From Duganella sp. Leaf126 (GTDB taxonomy: Bacteria > Pseudomonadota > Gammaproteobacteria > Burkholderiales > Burkholderiaceae_D), in contig NZ_LMNW01000031.1 of assembly GCF_001423125.1 (NCBI RefSeq), positions 58,528-122,527 of the forward strand: a stretch of 64,000 nt of DNA. The letters run 5' to 3'. Below the pieces are notes generated by a model. The model had not been told where the DNA came from and searched no databases. It saw only the letters and a list, made by a program, of their open reading frames with translations. Within the stretch, counting starts at the first letter, position 1, and every line of letters begins with the position of its first letter. Below, one piece after another: positions 8,612-17,356 of this stretch. The translations under genes were made by a program, and so were the position numbers.

Positions 8612-10867
8612 CTATTTCGTGTCGAAATTGGTCACACCGTCCCAGTCCGCCGGGGGCGGCGACTGGCGGTAGCCGCGCAGCCGCGCCGTATACAGCCGGC
8701 GCAGCCCGTCATCGGGCAAGGCCCGCAGCAGCGCCTCGGCGCCATCCCAGTCGCGGCTGCGCAGCAAGTCCAGCACGCGCGACCAGTTGGCCAACAAGGC
8801 GTGCTCCGCCGCATCGGCGTCGCCGAGCAGGCCGCGCGGCTCGAAAATCGTCACCGGCGCGGTCTTGCCCTTGACCCGCACGCGGTCCAGTTCACGGTAC
8901 GCGAACTGCGGCGCCTGCGCCCGGGTGAACTCGCTCACGGCGATGCCCACGCCGTACACCTTGGTCAAGCCTTCCAGCCGCGCGCCCAGGTTGACGGCGT
9001 CGCCCATCACCGTGTATGCGCGGCGGATGCGCGAGCCCATGTCGCCCACATGCATCAGCCCGCTGTTGATGCCGATGCCGATCTGCAGCGGCGGCCAGCC
9101 GCGCGCCGCGAATTGCCGGTTCAGGCGCGCCGCACTGCGCTGCATCAGCAAGGCGCTGGACACGGCCCGCCGGGCGTGATCGGCAAACGCCACCGGGGCG
9201 CCCCAGAACGCCATCACGGCGTCGCCGATGTATTTGTCGAGCGTGCCGCCGTGGCTGTCGCGGATATCCTCGGACATGGCGGTCAGGTACAGGTTGATGT
9301 ATTCGCGCAGCTCCTGCGGCGCCATCCGTTCGGAAATGGCGGTAAAGCCGCGTACGTCGGCAAACAGCACGGTCAGTGCGCGGCTCTCGCCGTCCATGTC
9401 GTAGCGGTCGGGATGGTCGGCCATCTGCGCCACCAGTTCCGGCGCCACGTACTGGCCGAAGCGCGACACCAGCGCCCGGCCTTTCCTCACCTCGAAAACA
9501 TAGCCCCAGGCCAGGTTGGCCAGCAGCAGCGCGACGATCAGCAGCAGGAGAACGGCGCAATCGAGCACCGCGCCGGCGCTGTGGTACAGCCACCAGTTCA
9601 GCGCCAGCACGCCGGCCAGCGCGGCGGCGGCCAGCAGCACGGCCATCGCCGGCGCAGCCACCGCCAGCGCCGCGCCCAGCAGCAGGCCGACCAGCACCAC
9701 CTGGCCGAACTCGATGGCCAGCGCGTAATCGGGCCGCGACGTGAACTGGCCGTCGAGGATGGACTTGATCAGGTTGGCGTGCACTTCCACGCCGGGAAAC
9801 TCGGCATTGACCGGGGTCGCGCGGAGATCGTTTAAGCCGGCAGCGGTGGTCCCCACCAGCACGATGGCGCCGCGCAGCACGTCGGCCGGCACCGCCCCGG
9901 TCAGCACATCGGCTGCCGACACGTAGCGGAAGGCGCCGCCGTCAGGACCGCCCCTGCCGCGAAACACGATGGTGGTGGTCAGCGCCTCGCCGACCGGGAT
10001 GGTGCGCTGCTCGCGCGGCGTAAACACGGCGATGCGGTCGATACCGCCATGGGCGCGCTCGGCCTGCGACATCGCGTCGGCCGCCTGGCCGAACACGGGG
10101 GCGATCGCGTGCGCCTGCAGGTACACGCTGGCCGTGGCCAGCGACAGCGACGGATAGTAGCCGTCGCCGATCCGCTGCAGCAGGGTCGAGGACCGCAGCA
10201 CGCCGTCGCTGTCGGTCAAGGCCGTGAAGATGCCGGCGCCGCGCGCCGCCTGCTGCAGGCGCGCCAGGTTGGCCTCGTAGCCCGGTGCGCTGAACGCGGT
10301 CACCGTGCGGCCGCCCAGGTCGGCCAGCGTGAACGCCGGCGCGGGCAGGACGCCCTTCCTTTGCCGGTCCGACACGCTGTAGCCGAGCACCACCGGCTGG
10401 CCGCGCATGGCGTCCGCGAACAGGGCGTCGTAATCCATCTGCGGCTGCAGGCGTTGCAACTGCTGGCGCAGGCCCGGCACGCCGGCCAGTTCGGTGCTGG
10501 CCAGGCGCGCCAGCACGTCGTAGCCGGAACTGGTATCGGGCTCGGGAAACGCGATATCGAAGCCGACCACGGCCACGCCGTAATGACGGGTCAGCTGCGT
10601 CACCAGGCGCGCCTGGACATCGCGTCCCCAGGGAAAGCGGCCGATCCGGTTCAGGCTGGATTCGTCGATATCGACGATGACGATGCGCCGGTCCAGCTGC
10701 GGCGTCTCGACGCGCATGCGCATGTCGCCGAGCATGGCGTCGAGCCGGCCGATGGTGTCGCTGCCGAACAGGCCGATGCTGGCGGCGGCAGCGGCCAGCG
10801 TCAGCAGCGCGCCCAGCAGCAGCCGTGCAGCGTGGCGCGACCACCGCGGTGCCGGGCGCCAGCCCAT
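8612..10867 (-). CDS. CHASE2-domain membrane adenylate cyclase (class III)
   Basis: This 751-residue protein should make cAMP in response to a periplasmic signal. An N-terminal membrane segment (about 15-37) is followed by a CHASE2 sensory domain to about residue 390 (RIVIVDIDESSLNRIGRFPWGRD, split here by its DIDE and GRFPW cores). Two to three closely spaced membrane helices follow at about 405-475. The class III cyclase domain lies at about 490-690, with metal aspartates in FADVRGFT and YIGDAVMAFW, the lysine in LDKYIGD, and MGDAVNLGARLEG carrying the Asp, Asn and Arg of the active site. The set looks complete, and lysine/aspartate favours ATP over GTP. The start at 10867 overlaps the stop of the upstream gene (TGATG), which implies coupling. 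Confidence 0.9.
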   Translation of the reverse strand: MGWRPAPRWSRHAARLLLGALLTLAAAAASIGLFGSDTIGRLDAMLGDMRMRVETPQLDRRIVIVDIDESSLNRIGRFPWGRDVQARLVTQLTRHYGVAVVGFDIAFPEPDTSSGYDVLARLASTELAGVPGLRQQLQRLQPQMDYDALFADAMRGQPVVLGYSVSDRQRKGVLPAPAFTLADLGGRTVTAFSAPGYEANLARLQQAARGAGIFTALTDSDGVLRSSTLLQRIGDGYYPSLSLATASVYLQAHAIAPVFGQAADAMSQAERAHGGIDRIAVFTPREQRTIPVGEALTTTIVFRGRGGPDGGAFRYVSAADVLTGAVPADVLRGAIVLVGTTAAGLNDLRATPVNAEFPGVEVHANLIKSILDGQFTSRPDYALAIEFGQVVLVGLLLGAALAVAAPAMAVLLAAAALAGVLALNWWLYHSAGAVLDCAVLLLLIVALLLANLAWGYVFEVRKGRALVSRFGQYVAPELVAQMADHPDRYDMDGESRALTVLFADVRGFTAISERMAPQELREYINLYLTAMSEDIRDSHGGTLDKYIGDAVMAFWGAPVAFADHARRAVSSALLMQRSAARLNRQFAARGWPPLQIGIGINSGLMHVGDMGSRIRRAYTVMGDAVNLGARLEGLTKVYGVGIAVSEFTRAQAPQFAYRELDRVRVKGKTAPVTIFEPRGLLGDADAAEHALLANWSRVLDLLRSRDWDGAEALLRALPDDGLRRLYTARLRGYRQSPPPADWDGVTNFDTK

Positions 10868-12546
10868 CAGGGCACGTAACCGGGAATGCGCGACTCGTCG
10901 ATGGCGTCGAGCTGGCGCGGGTCCATGTACTGCTGGGCAAAAGCGAGATAGACCTTGCTGCGGATGAAGATGTCGAACAGCTGCGGGTCGATGTGGCCGT
11001 TCAGCGCGAACCTGCCGAGGATGGCAAGCGCCTCCGACAGCATCTTGCCCTTCTTGTAGGGACGGTCGCTGGCCGTCAGCGCCTCGAAGATATCGGCGAT
11101 CGCCATCAGCCGCGCCTGCACCGACATCTGGGCCCCGGTCAGGCCGCGCGGATAGCCTTTGCCGTCCATGCGCTCGTGATGGCCGCCCGCGTACTCGGGC
11201 ACGTTGCGCAGGTGGCGCGGCCACGGCAGCGATTCGAGCATGCGCACGGTGACCGCGATGTGGTTGTTGACGATCGTGCGCTCGTCGTCGGTCAGCGTGC
11301 CGTACCGGATCGACAGGTTGCGCACCTCGTCGGCGTCAAGCAGGGTGCGCGCCGCGCCGTCGAGATCGGTCCAGGTCCGCGCGCCGATGGCGCGCACGCG
11401 CTGCTGGTCGGCCGGCGCCATGCCTTCGCCGCCCACGTTGGCCGTGCGCAGGAAGGCGCGCTCCGCGCGCAGCGCCTGCTGCTGCGCCGCCAGTGCCGCA
11501 TCGATGGCGGCCATGGCGTCACCGTTCGCTGCGGCTGCGGGGGCCGCGCTGCCGGCGGCATCGGTCAGCAGCGCCAGCTTCCGTTCCAGCGCCGCGATAC
11601 GGGCATCGCGCTCGAGCACTTCGTAGCGGGTATCGACCAGTGCGATGCGGTCGAAGATGGTTTCCAGCTTGGTGGCCTTGTCCACCACGTGGACCGGCGT
11701 GGTGATCTTGCCGCAGTCGTGCAGCAGCGCTGCCATCCACAATTCCTTGCGGTCGGCGTCGGTCATGCGGAAGTCGGCCAGCGGGCCGCTGTCGGTCGCG
11801 TCCACCGCTTCGGCCAGGCGCATGGTCAGCTCCGGCACGAACTGGCAGTGGCGGCCCGTGTAGGGCGACTTCTCGTCGATGCCGATGTTGATCAGGTTGA
11901 CCAGCGACTCGAGCAGCGTCTCCAGCTGCGCGATCAGGCGCTGGTGCGTGAGCGCCACCGCAGCCTGCGCCGCCAGCGCCTCGATGAAGCGCTGGTCGGT
12001 CCGGGTAAAGGCGATGATGTCGGCGCTGGCGCCGCCCTGCGGAGCACGCGCATTGACCAGCTGCAGCACGCCGGCCAGCTCGCCCTCGTGGTCGCGCATC
12101 GGCACCGTCAGGATCGATTGCGAGCGGTACCCGTGTGCGCGGTCGAAATCGCGCATGCCGGAAAAATTGAAACCGGCCGCCTGCGGCTGGTACACATCGG
12201 CCACGTTGACCGACTGGCCCCGGTGCGCCGCGTAGGCCGCCACCGCCGACAGATCGGGCGCACCGGCCGCATCGACCAGCGGCAGCGGCGGGATGCGCAC
12301 CGGCGCCCCGCCGGGGCCGCCCTGGCGGATCTGCAGCGTCTCGTTGATCAGGATGTGGAACGCGAGGGCGCGGCGGTCGTCGCTGGGCAGGTACAGCGTG
12401 CCGCCGTCGGCATGGGTCATGCGCATGGCCACCTGCAGGATCTGCTCGAGCAGCGCGTCGGTGTCGTGGGCATTGCCGAGCGCAACACTCAGTTCGGTCA
12501 ACAGATCGAGGCGTTGGGCGATTTGCGGTGGCGTAGGTTCTTGCAT
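10867..12546 (-). CDS. GAF and HD-GYP domain phosphodiesterase
   Basis: This 559-residue cytoplasmic protein has an N-terminal GAF domain at about 15-165 and an HD-GYP domain whose parts lie at about 220-290 and 430-530. Visible motifs are LLHDCGKI near 274, HHERMDGKGYPRGL near 453 and ARLMAIADIFEALTASDRPYK. HD-GYP proteins with these residues hydrolyse cyclic di-GMP, so activity is expected but inferred. About 130 Ala/Gln-rich, probably coiled residues (about 300-430) separate HDxGK from the HHE/GYP block, a longer insertion than usual. It is the first gene of an operon with the adenylate cyclase (1-base overlap) and lies upstream of the TPS pair, suggesting second-messenger input into adhesin export or a shared process. 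Confidence 0.88.
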   Translation of the reverse strand: MQEPTPPQIAQRLDLLTELSVALGNAHDTDALLEQILQVAMRMTHADGGTLYLPSDDRRALAFHILINETLQIRQGGPGGAPVRIPPLPLVDAAGAPDLSAVAAYAAHRGQSVNVADVYQPQAAGFNFSGMRDFDRAHGYRSQSILTVPMRDHEGELAGVLQLVNARAPQGGASADIIAFTRTDQRFIEALAAQAAVALTHQRLIAQLETLLESLVNLINIGIDEKSPYTGRHCQFVPELTMRLAEAVDATDSGPLADFRMTDADRKELWMAALLHDCGKITTPVHVVDKATKLETIFDRIALVDTRYEVLERDARIAALERKLALLTDAAGSAAPAAAANGDAMAAIDAALAAQQQALRAERAFLRTANVGGEGMAPADQQRVRAIGARTWTDLDGAARTLLDADEVRNLSIRYGTLTDDERTIVNNHIAVTVRMLESLPWPRHLRNVPEYAGGHHERMDGKGYPRGLTGAQMSVQARLMAIADIFEALTASDRPYKKGKMLSEALAILGRFALNGHIDPQLFDIFIRSKVYLAFAQQYMDPRQLDAIDESRIPGYVP

Positions 12547-12716
12547 TGAAGAATTTTATCCTCGGTGCAAGTCCGTGTACACGCCAAATTACCGGCCCGT
12601 GCCACTTGCGCGCCGGCTGTTGTGTTTTTACCCCCGGTCAGGGAAATACCGCTATCATCGGCCTGCACGACGACACGACAACGCGACACCAGATCGCTGG
12701 CACAACAGGGAACCGC

Positions 12717-13619
12717 ATGAAATTCACATTCTGGGGAGTGCGTGGCTCGATCCCCACGCCGGGACCGCGCACGGCGCGCTACGGCGGTAACACGACCTGC
12801 ATCGAAGTTCGGACCGACAACGACACGCTGCTCATCCTCGACGCCGGTACCGGCCTGTTTCCGCTGGCGCAATCGCTGGTGCAGCGCAAGGGCGACACCG
12901 GTGCAGACATCGAGGCCAATATCTTCATCACCCACAGCCATTGGGACCATATCCACGGCCTGCCGTTTTTTACGCCGCTGTTCATGCGCGGCAGCCGCGT
13001 GCGCCTGCATGGCGCGACCGACCCCGACACGGGCCAGGGCATCGAGCACGTGATGAACGTGCAGCTGCAAAACAGTTATTTTCCGGTCAGCGAAACGCAG
13101 CTGAGCGCCGTCATCGAATACCGCTCGCTGACCGCCGGCATACCGGTCACGGTGGGCGACGCAACGATTTGCGGCGTGGTCATGAACCACCCGGTGATCA
13201 ACCTCGGCTACCGCATCAGCTGCTGCGGCAAGTCGCTGTTCTTTACCGGCGATCACGAACCGTTTTACAACCCGTATCCGGCCGACCATCCCGGCCATGC
13301 GGCAGCGATGCAGCAGATGCACGCCCGCAGCGGGGCGATCGACGCCGTGGTGGCGGGTGTCGATGCGCTGATCGTCGATTGTTCCTACACGCGCGAGGAA
13401 TATCCGGCCAAGCGGGGCTGGGGCCATGGCACCTTCGACGCGGCGGTGGAACTGGCGCTGCGGTGCGGCGCCAGGGCGCTGTACTGCACCCACCACGAAC
13501 CGACCCGCAGCGACGACGCGCTGGAAGCGGTGTTTGCAGAGGTGATGGCGCGCCACGCGCCGCGACTGGGCCAGCTGACAGTCACGCTGGCTTACGAGGG
13601 ATTGCAGGTCGCGCTATAG
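12717..13619 (+). CDS. Metallo-beta-lactamase-fold hydrolase
   Basis: The protein has 300 residues. It begins MKFTFWGVRGSIPTPGP, the usual opening of a widespread MBL subfamily. It carries the zinc signature THSHWDHIHG, then NHPVINLGYRI, FTGDHEP and a late HHEP as further metal ligands or active-site histidines. No signal peptide is present. The start at 12717 has AGGGAA about 6 bases upstream and fits the family N-terminus; the frame extends upstream but with non-family sequence. It is divergent from the HD-GYP/cyclase operon. Some members of this superfamily are phosphodiesterases, so a role in nucleotide turnover is conceivable, but the substrate cannot be read from sequence. Confidence 0.85.
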   Translation: MKFTFWGVRGSIPTPGPRTARYGGNTTCIEVRTDNDTLLILDAGTGLFPLAQSLVQRKGDTGADIEANIFITHSHWDHIHGLPFFTPLFMRGSRVRLHGATDPDTGQGIEHVMNVQLQNSYFPVSETQLSAVIEYRSLTAGIPVTVGDATICGVVMNHPVINLGYRISCCGKSLFFTGDHEPFYNPYPADHPGHAAAMQQMHARSGAIDAVVAGVDALIVDCSYTREEYPAKRGWGHGTFDAAVELALRCGARALYCTHHEPTRSDDALEAVFAEVMARHAPRLGQLTVTLAYEGLQVAL

Positions 13620-13737
13620 GCTGCTAGCGCAGGCGGCGCCCCGCGGTGGGGGCCAGCCGGGTGGGTGCACGGGGCACGTGACAGGCACGTGACTGAGGAG
13701 GTCAAGCCAGCTCATGCACTGAGCTTATGCTGATGCA

Positions 13738-14232
13738 TTAAGCGGCCATCGGTGCAGCCTTGGTGCGCGGCAGCGAACGGCGGTCGGCCAGCGCGCGCAG
13801 GCGCGCCACGGCGGCCTGCAGGTTGAACGATTTGCCGGCGCGCAGCGCCGACACCATCTGGGTGGCGATACGCAGCGCCGGTGCGGCAGCAGCGCGGGCG
13901 CTGGCGCCGTACGGCAGCACCAGGCGGTAGCGCCCGTGCGTGCGCGGCACCACGCCGACGAAACCGACCGAGACTTCATTGAGCGCCAGCCGGCGCAGCT
14001 CCATCGCGACCTGCTGCACCACGCGCACGATTTGCGGCACGCCCTCGGCGCGCATGCCGACCATGGCAGCCTGGTTGCGCACGCCGGGCAGCAGCGCCAG
14101 CAGGCGCTGGTCCAGCGACGCCATCGCTGCCGCATTGGCAGCGGTCTCGTCCACTTCGAGGATGCTGAGCAGGCAAGGTTGGGTGGAGTAGCGGTTGTCG
14201 CCGGCCATGTAACGCTGATCGATGATTTTCAT
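13738..14232 (-). CDS. Stand-alone protein resembling the N-terminal domain of cyanophycin synthetase
   Basis: The 164 residues follow the order of the CphA N-terminal domain: MKI start, GDNRYSTQPCLLSILEVD (like RGPNYWS...LIVMRLDLE), LLALLPGV, VVQQVAMELRRLA (like IVEHVALELQELV), SVGFVGVVPRTHGRYRLVLPY, and a terminal helix with LRALAD. The ATP-grasp and Mur-ligase domains of CphA are absent, and no remnant of them follows; the next gene is on the other strand. The EHVALELQ histidine and glutamate have become glutamines. Polymer synthesis is therefore not possible by itself; a binding or regulatory role is a guess. The start is weakly supported (AGCAGA upstream). Homology was judged from memory of the family. 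Confidence 0.7.
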   Translation of the reverse strand: MKIIDQRYMAGDNRYSTQPCLLSILEVDETAANAAAMASLDQRLLALLPGVRNQAAMVGMRAEGVPQIVRVVQQVAMELRRLALNEVSVGFVGVVPRTHGRYRLVLPYGASARAAAAPALRIATQMVSALRAGKSFNLQAAVARLRALADRRSLPRTKAAPMAA

Positions 14233-14311
14233 GTTCTGCTTTGATGATTGAAACGTGCCGGTATTGTGCCGGTCGGACCGCGTTTCGGTAAGCAGCTAAA
14301 GGAGTATTCTT

Positions 14312-14321
14312 ACGTAGGAGC
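14312..14321 (-). promoter_or_regulatory. GCTCCTACGT motif upstream of the CphA-N-like gene
   Basis: Read towards the gene, the 10-mer GCTCCTACGT lies 80 bases before the ATG. The same 10-mer in the same orientation occurs at 60598-60607 ahead of the Crp/Fnr gene. Nearby GAATACTCC and GGAGTGCTCC are related half-sites. The binding protein is unknown. Confidence 0.35.
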
Positions 14322-14489
14322 ACTCCCACACTTAAGCCCTGCGTAATCAACAGTCGGTAGGAATGTGAAGGGCAGTCACACGCATGGCGCGTTGCAGCAT
14401 ATTGTAGCCGACCGCGGCGACAAAGCCCGCACGCTTTGGGTATGCTGGCAGCAAACGATGTCCGCCTCATCCTTTACCAGGAGCCCCCG

Positions 14490-16223
14490 ATGACCACCGA
14501 CTTCCCTGTTCCGGCTAAAGACCTCCGCCTCGACGACGACCTTGCCCACGCCGCCACCATCACGCGCCTGCAGGCCACGCTGGCCGCGCGCGGCCTGACG
14601 CTCGAAGAATCTGCGCTGCAGCATCCGGTGCCCGGCGTGTGGTCGCTGCGCGTGCAGGACCGCGACTGCCCGCTGCTGTTTGCCAACGGCAAAGGCGCCA
14701 CCGAGCTGGCCGCACGCGCCAGCGCCTACAGCGCATTTGCGGCGCGCCTGGCCACCCGGTATTTCTGGGCCTACTATCACCTGGGCGCCGAGCGGGCCAA
14801 CGCCCCCGTGGTCCACGATGTGCGCGAAAAATGGTTCGTGCCCGGCGCCGGCAACGCCTGGCCGGTGGATCTGCTCAACCCGGCGCTGCATGCGCTGTAC
14901 AACCCGGACGGCGATATCCCGGCCAGCGCCCTGGTCGATCTGAACTCGGGCCATGCCGCCCGCGGCATCTGCGCCCTGCCCTATACCCGCCTGCGCGATG
15001 GCGCGACCACCTGGTTCCCGGTCAACATCATCGACAACCTCTACGTCAGCAACGGCGTGGCGTCCGGCCAGACGCTGACCGCAGCGCGCGTGCAGGCGCT
15101 GACCGATATCGTCGAGCGCGCTATCAAGTCGCGCATCATCGCGGAAGGCCTGTGCCTGCCCGACGTGCCCGACGACGTGCTGGCGCGCTTCCCGCGCCTC
15201 GGCGCCGGCATCGCGGCGCTGCGCGCAGCCGGCTTCGGGGTGCTGGTCAAGGATGCTTCGCTGGGCGGCAAATACCCGGTCATGAACGTGACGCTGGTCC
15301 ACCGCGGCGACCAGGGCGTGCTGTCCGCTTACGGCGCCCACCCGCGCATGGAGATCGCCCTCGAGCGTGCACTGACCGGGCTGCTGCAAGGCCGCCCCCT
15401 CGCCGCCCTGGCCGGCCTGCCGCCACCGGGCTTCGACATGACCGAGATTCATTCCGTGGTGAACCTGGAGAGTCATTTCATCGACTCGAGCGGCGTCGTC
15501 AGCTGGAACTTTTTCAGCGACACCTACGATTATCCGTTCGTGGACTGGCATTTCAGTACCGGCGCCGTCAGCGACGAGCAGTGGCTGGTCGAGACGCTGC
15601 AGGCCGAGGGCCATGACATCTACGTGGCCGACTTCGACGAGCAGGGCGTGTCCGTCTGCCGGGTCGTCGTGCCCGGCTTTTCCGAGATCTATCCGATCGA
15701 CGACCTGGCATGGGAAAACAATAGCGCGGGCAACGCGCTGCGGCCGCTGCTGGCGCGCCTGCACCAGCTCTCGGTGCAGGAATGCACCTCGCTGCTGGCC
15801 GCGCTGCAGACGTCAACCTTCAGCGATGAGCGGCCCGTGTGGCAAATCCTGGGCCTGGCCGTGGCGGCCGGCACGCCGTGGAAGCAGCTGCGCATCGGCG
15901 AACTGAAAACCCTGCTGGCGCTGGTGGTCGGCGACGAGGAAGCCATCCTCGCGGGCTGCGACTGGATCGGCCACTACCGCGATTTGCCGGCGCAGCGCCT
16001 GCTGGTGTACCGCTGCATCGAAACCATCCTCAAGCTCGACGAGCCCGAGAACTACCGCCAGTCGCTGGCCCTGCTGTACGGCGAATCCACGCTGGCCCTG
16101 GCCGAAGCGCTGCTCGACGGCGCCGAACGCTTCTTCGGCCTCGACCCGCTCGGGCCGAACTTCGAGGGCAGCGCCTTGCACCAGTCTTTGCTGGCGGCGT
16201 ACGATAAATTGGCGCAGTTGTGA
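14490..16223 (+). CDS. ycaO: YcaO, ribosomal protein S12 methylthiotransferase accessory factor
   Basis: This 577-residue protein is close in length and order to E. coli YcaO (586). Shared stretches include NGKGATELAARASA, LVDLNSGHAARGICALP, YVSNGVASGQT, NRIIAEG-type SRIIAEGLCLPDVP, SLGGKYPVMNV, FIDSSGVVSWNFF and YPFVDWHFS. These cover the YcaO ATP-binding core and the C-terminal TPR-like domain. E. coli YcaO assists RimO in modifying S12 Asp88; members of the family in peptide clusters make azolines, but no precursor peptide or partner gene is seen here. The start at 14490 was chosen because AGGAG lies upstream; an in-frame ATG at 14436 lacks a site. Confidence 0.95.
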   Translation: MTTDFPVPAKDLRLDDDLAHAATITRLQATLAARGLTLEESALQHPVPGVWSLRVQDRDCPLLFANGKGATELAARASAYSAFAARLATRYFWAYYHLGAERANAPVVHDVREKWFVPGAGNAWPVDLLNPALHALYNPDGDIPASALVDLNSGHAARGICALPYTRLRDGATTWFPVNIIDNLYVSNGVASGQTLTAARVQALTDIVERAIKSRIIAEGLCLPDVPDDVLARFPRLGAGIAALRAAGFGVLVKDASLGGKYPVMNVTLVHRGDQGVLSAYGAHPRMEIALERALTGLLQGRPLAALAGLPPPGFDMTEIHSVVNLESHFIDSSGVVSWNFFSDTYDYPFVDWHFSTGAVSDEQWLVETLQAEGHDIYVADFDEQGVSVCRVVVPGFSEIYPIDDLAWENNSAGNALRPLLARLHQLSVQECTSLLAALQTSTFSDERPVWQILGLAVAAGTPWKQLRIGELKTLLALVVGDEEAILAGCDWIGHYRDLPAQRLLVYRCIETILKLDEPENYRQSLALLYGESTLALAEALLDGAERFFGLDPLGPNFEGSALHQSLLAAYDKLAQL

Positions 16224-16276
16224 GCTGAACTTGTCGGCGCGCGCCAGGTCAAATCATGGTTGATAAAGGAGGCGCC

Positions 16277-16513
16277 ATGCACGCGACCAAGGCATTCAAG
16301 ACCGGCAATTCGCAGGCGGTCGAAATTCCGGCAGAGCTCGCTTACAGCACTACCGATCTCGACCTGGAAATCGAAAGAGTGGGCGAGGAACTGCGGATCC
16401 GTCCGGCCCAGCGATCGCTGGCTGGCGTGCTCCGAAAATTCGCCCGTTTTTCGCCCGATTTTCTGGTTGAAGGCCGCGGCCCGCAGGAGCAGGAAGACCG
16501 CGAGAAACTCTGA
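16277..16513 (+). CDS. VapB-type antitoxin
   Basis: This 78-residue protein starts MHATKAFKTGNSQAVEIP, the SpoVT/AbrB swapped-hairpin fold used by VapB antitoxins to bind DNA. The acidic C-terminal half would wrap the toxin. The ATG at 16277 has a strong AAAGGAGG site 5 bases upstream and is preferred over an ATG at 16256. Its stop overlaps the toxin start (TGATG), the usual coupling in this class. The pair would repress its own promoter. Confidence 0.88.
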   Translation: MHATKAFKTGNSQAVEIPAELAYSTTDLDLEIERVGEELRIRPAQRSLAGVLRKFARFSPDFLVEGRGPQEQEDREKL

Positions 16514-16929
16514 TGTCGCGCTACATGTTGGACACCAACATCTGCATCTACCTGATGACAAACCAGCCTCCTGCGGTAGCCCGGCGGTTTGCAGCATGCC
16601 GGGTTGGCGATGTCATCATTTCAGCCATCACATTTGCCGAACTGGAGTTTGGCGTCGCAGCCAGCCAGCATCGCGCGCGGCAACGCAAGCATCTCAACGA
16701 TCTGATCAAGTCTATCCCGGTCGCGCCCTTCGACGCGCGCGCAGCAAGCGCGTATGGTCCTGCACGTTACGCCACGCGCGAGCGAAAACGCGATCAGCTC
16801 GACAAACTGATCGCAGCGCACGCATTGTCGCTAAAAATTATTTTGGTGACGAACAACGTCCGCGATTTCGCTGCCTATCCTGGTCTGCGCATCGAAAATT
16901 GGCTCGACACATCTGACCCGGCACCCTAG
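16513..16929 (+). CDS. VapC-type PIN-domain ribonuclease toxin
   Basis: The protein has 138 residues. The PIN acidic residues are in place: MLDTNICIYL (Asp), FAELEFGV (Glu), LDKLIAAHAL (Asp) and TNNVRDF (Asn/Asp). VapC toxins cut tRNA or rRNA when freed from VapB. The C-terminal stop TAG overlaps, on the palindrome CTAG at 16926-16929, the stop of the convergent gene. No transposase or attachment repeat surrounds the pair, so it may be a single-module acquisition between ycaO and the phosphate block. Confidence 0.92.
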   Translation: MSRYMLDTNICIYLMTNQPPAVARRFAACRVGDVIISAITFAELEFGVAASQHRARQRKHLNDLIKSIPVAPFDARAASAYGPARYATRERKRDQLDKLIAAHALSLKIILVTNNVRDFAAYPGLRIENWLDTSDPAP

Positions 16930-17315
16930 TGGCGTTCGGCATCCACCAGCAACCGCGCCTGCAACGCCCTGATCCGCAGTTCGGTGAAGTAGCCGCCCGC
17001 TTCGTTGTAGCGCAGGTAGTGGCGGCCGCAGTCGCGGCAGCGGGCCACCTGGCTGAGGTTGCAGGGGTAGTAGCGCGGCGCGATCGGGGCGTCGGGGCTG
17101 TCGTAGCGGGTGCCGTGCGGATGGTATTCGGCGAAGGTCGGTTCGTCGTACGGGTCATCGACCAGCGTGCCCACTTCCTCGAAGCGGTCCAGCTCCAGCG
17201 TCATCGGCAGCGCCTGCCACGCGGTCAGCGGGACGCGGTTGCAGCGGCAGTCGCCGCTCACCGCATCGGACGCCAGCGCCAGGTCCAGCAATTGTGAATA
17301 GATGATTTGTGCCAT
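16926..17315 (-). CDS. Small cysteine-containing protein of unknown function
   Basis: This protein has 129 residues. It has a helical N-terminus (MAQIIYSQLLDLAL), a CRC pair near residue 23, and later CNLSQVARCRDCGRHYLRY, in which C-x7-C-x2-C could hold zinc together with the earlier cysteines. The product appears cytoplasmic. The ATG at 17315 follows directly after the T-run of the pit terminator, leaving no room for a normal ribosome site. An ATG at 17201 (MTLELDRFEEVG) has only weak CAGG upstream and would lose the CRC pair. The longer form is listed. The 3' end meets vapC tail to tail with overlapping stops. Confidence 0.6.
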   Translation of the reverse strand: MAQIIYSQLLDLALASDAVSGDCRCNRVPLTAWQALPMTLELDRFEEVGTLVDDPYDEPTFAEYHPHGTRYDSPDAPIAPRYYPCNLSQVARCRDCGRHYLRYNEAGGYFTELRIRALQARLLVDAERH

Positions 17316-17342
17316 AAAAAAAGGGGAGCTTGCGCTCCCCTT
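17316..17342 (-). terminator. Rho-independent terminator after pit
   Basis: On the minus strand a 9-bp stem AAGGGGAGC/GCTCCCCTT with a four-base loop is followed by seven T. It ends the DUF47-pit unit. The next ATG follows the last T at once. Confidence 0.9.
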
Positions 17343-17356
17343 CTCCGTTTGCAAAT

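Noticed and set aside
10867..11224. An N-terminal extension of 119 codons of the adenylate cyclase
   Set aside because: It overlaps the HD-GYP gene in another frame and is Arg/Pro-rich shadow sequence; the TGATG junction at 10867 gives a normal membrane start.
12547..12716. Possible promoter TATCAT ahead of the MBL gene
   Set aside because: The -10 is acceptable but no -35 at suitable distance was found.
13620..13737. Direct repeat GCACGTGAC twice near 13675
   Set aside because: Only two copies, in a short gap between convergent genes, with no nearby element.
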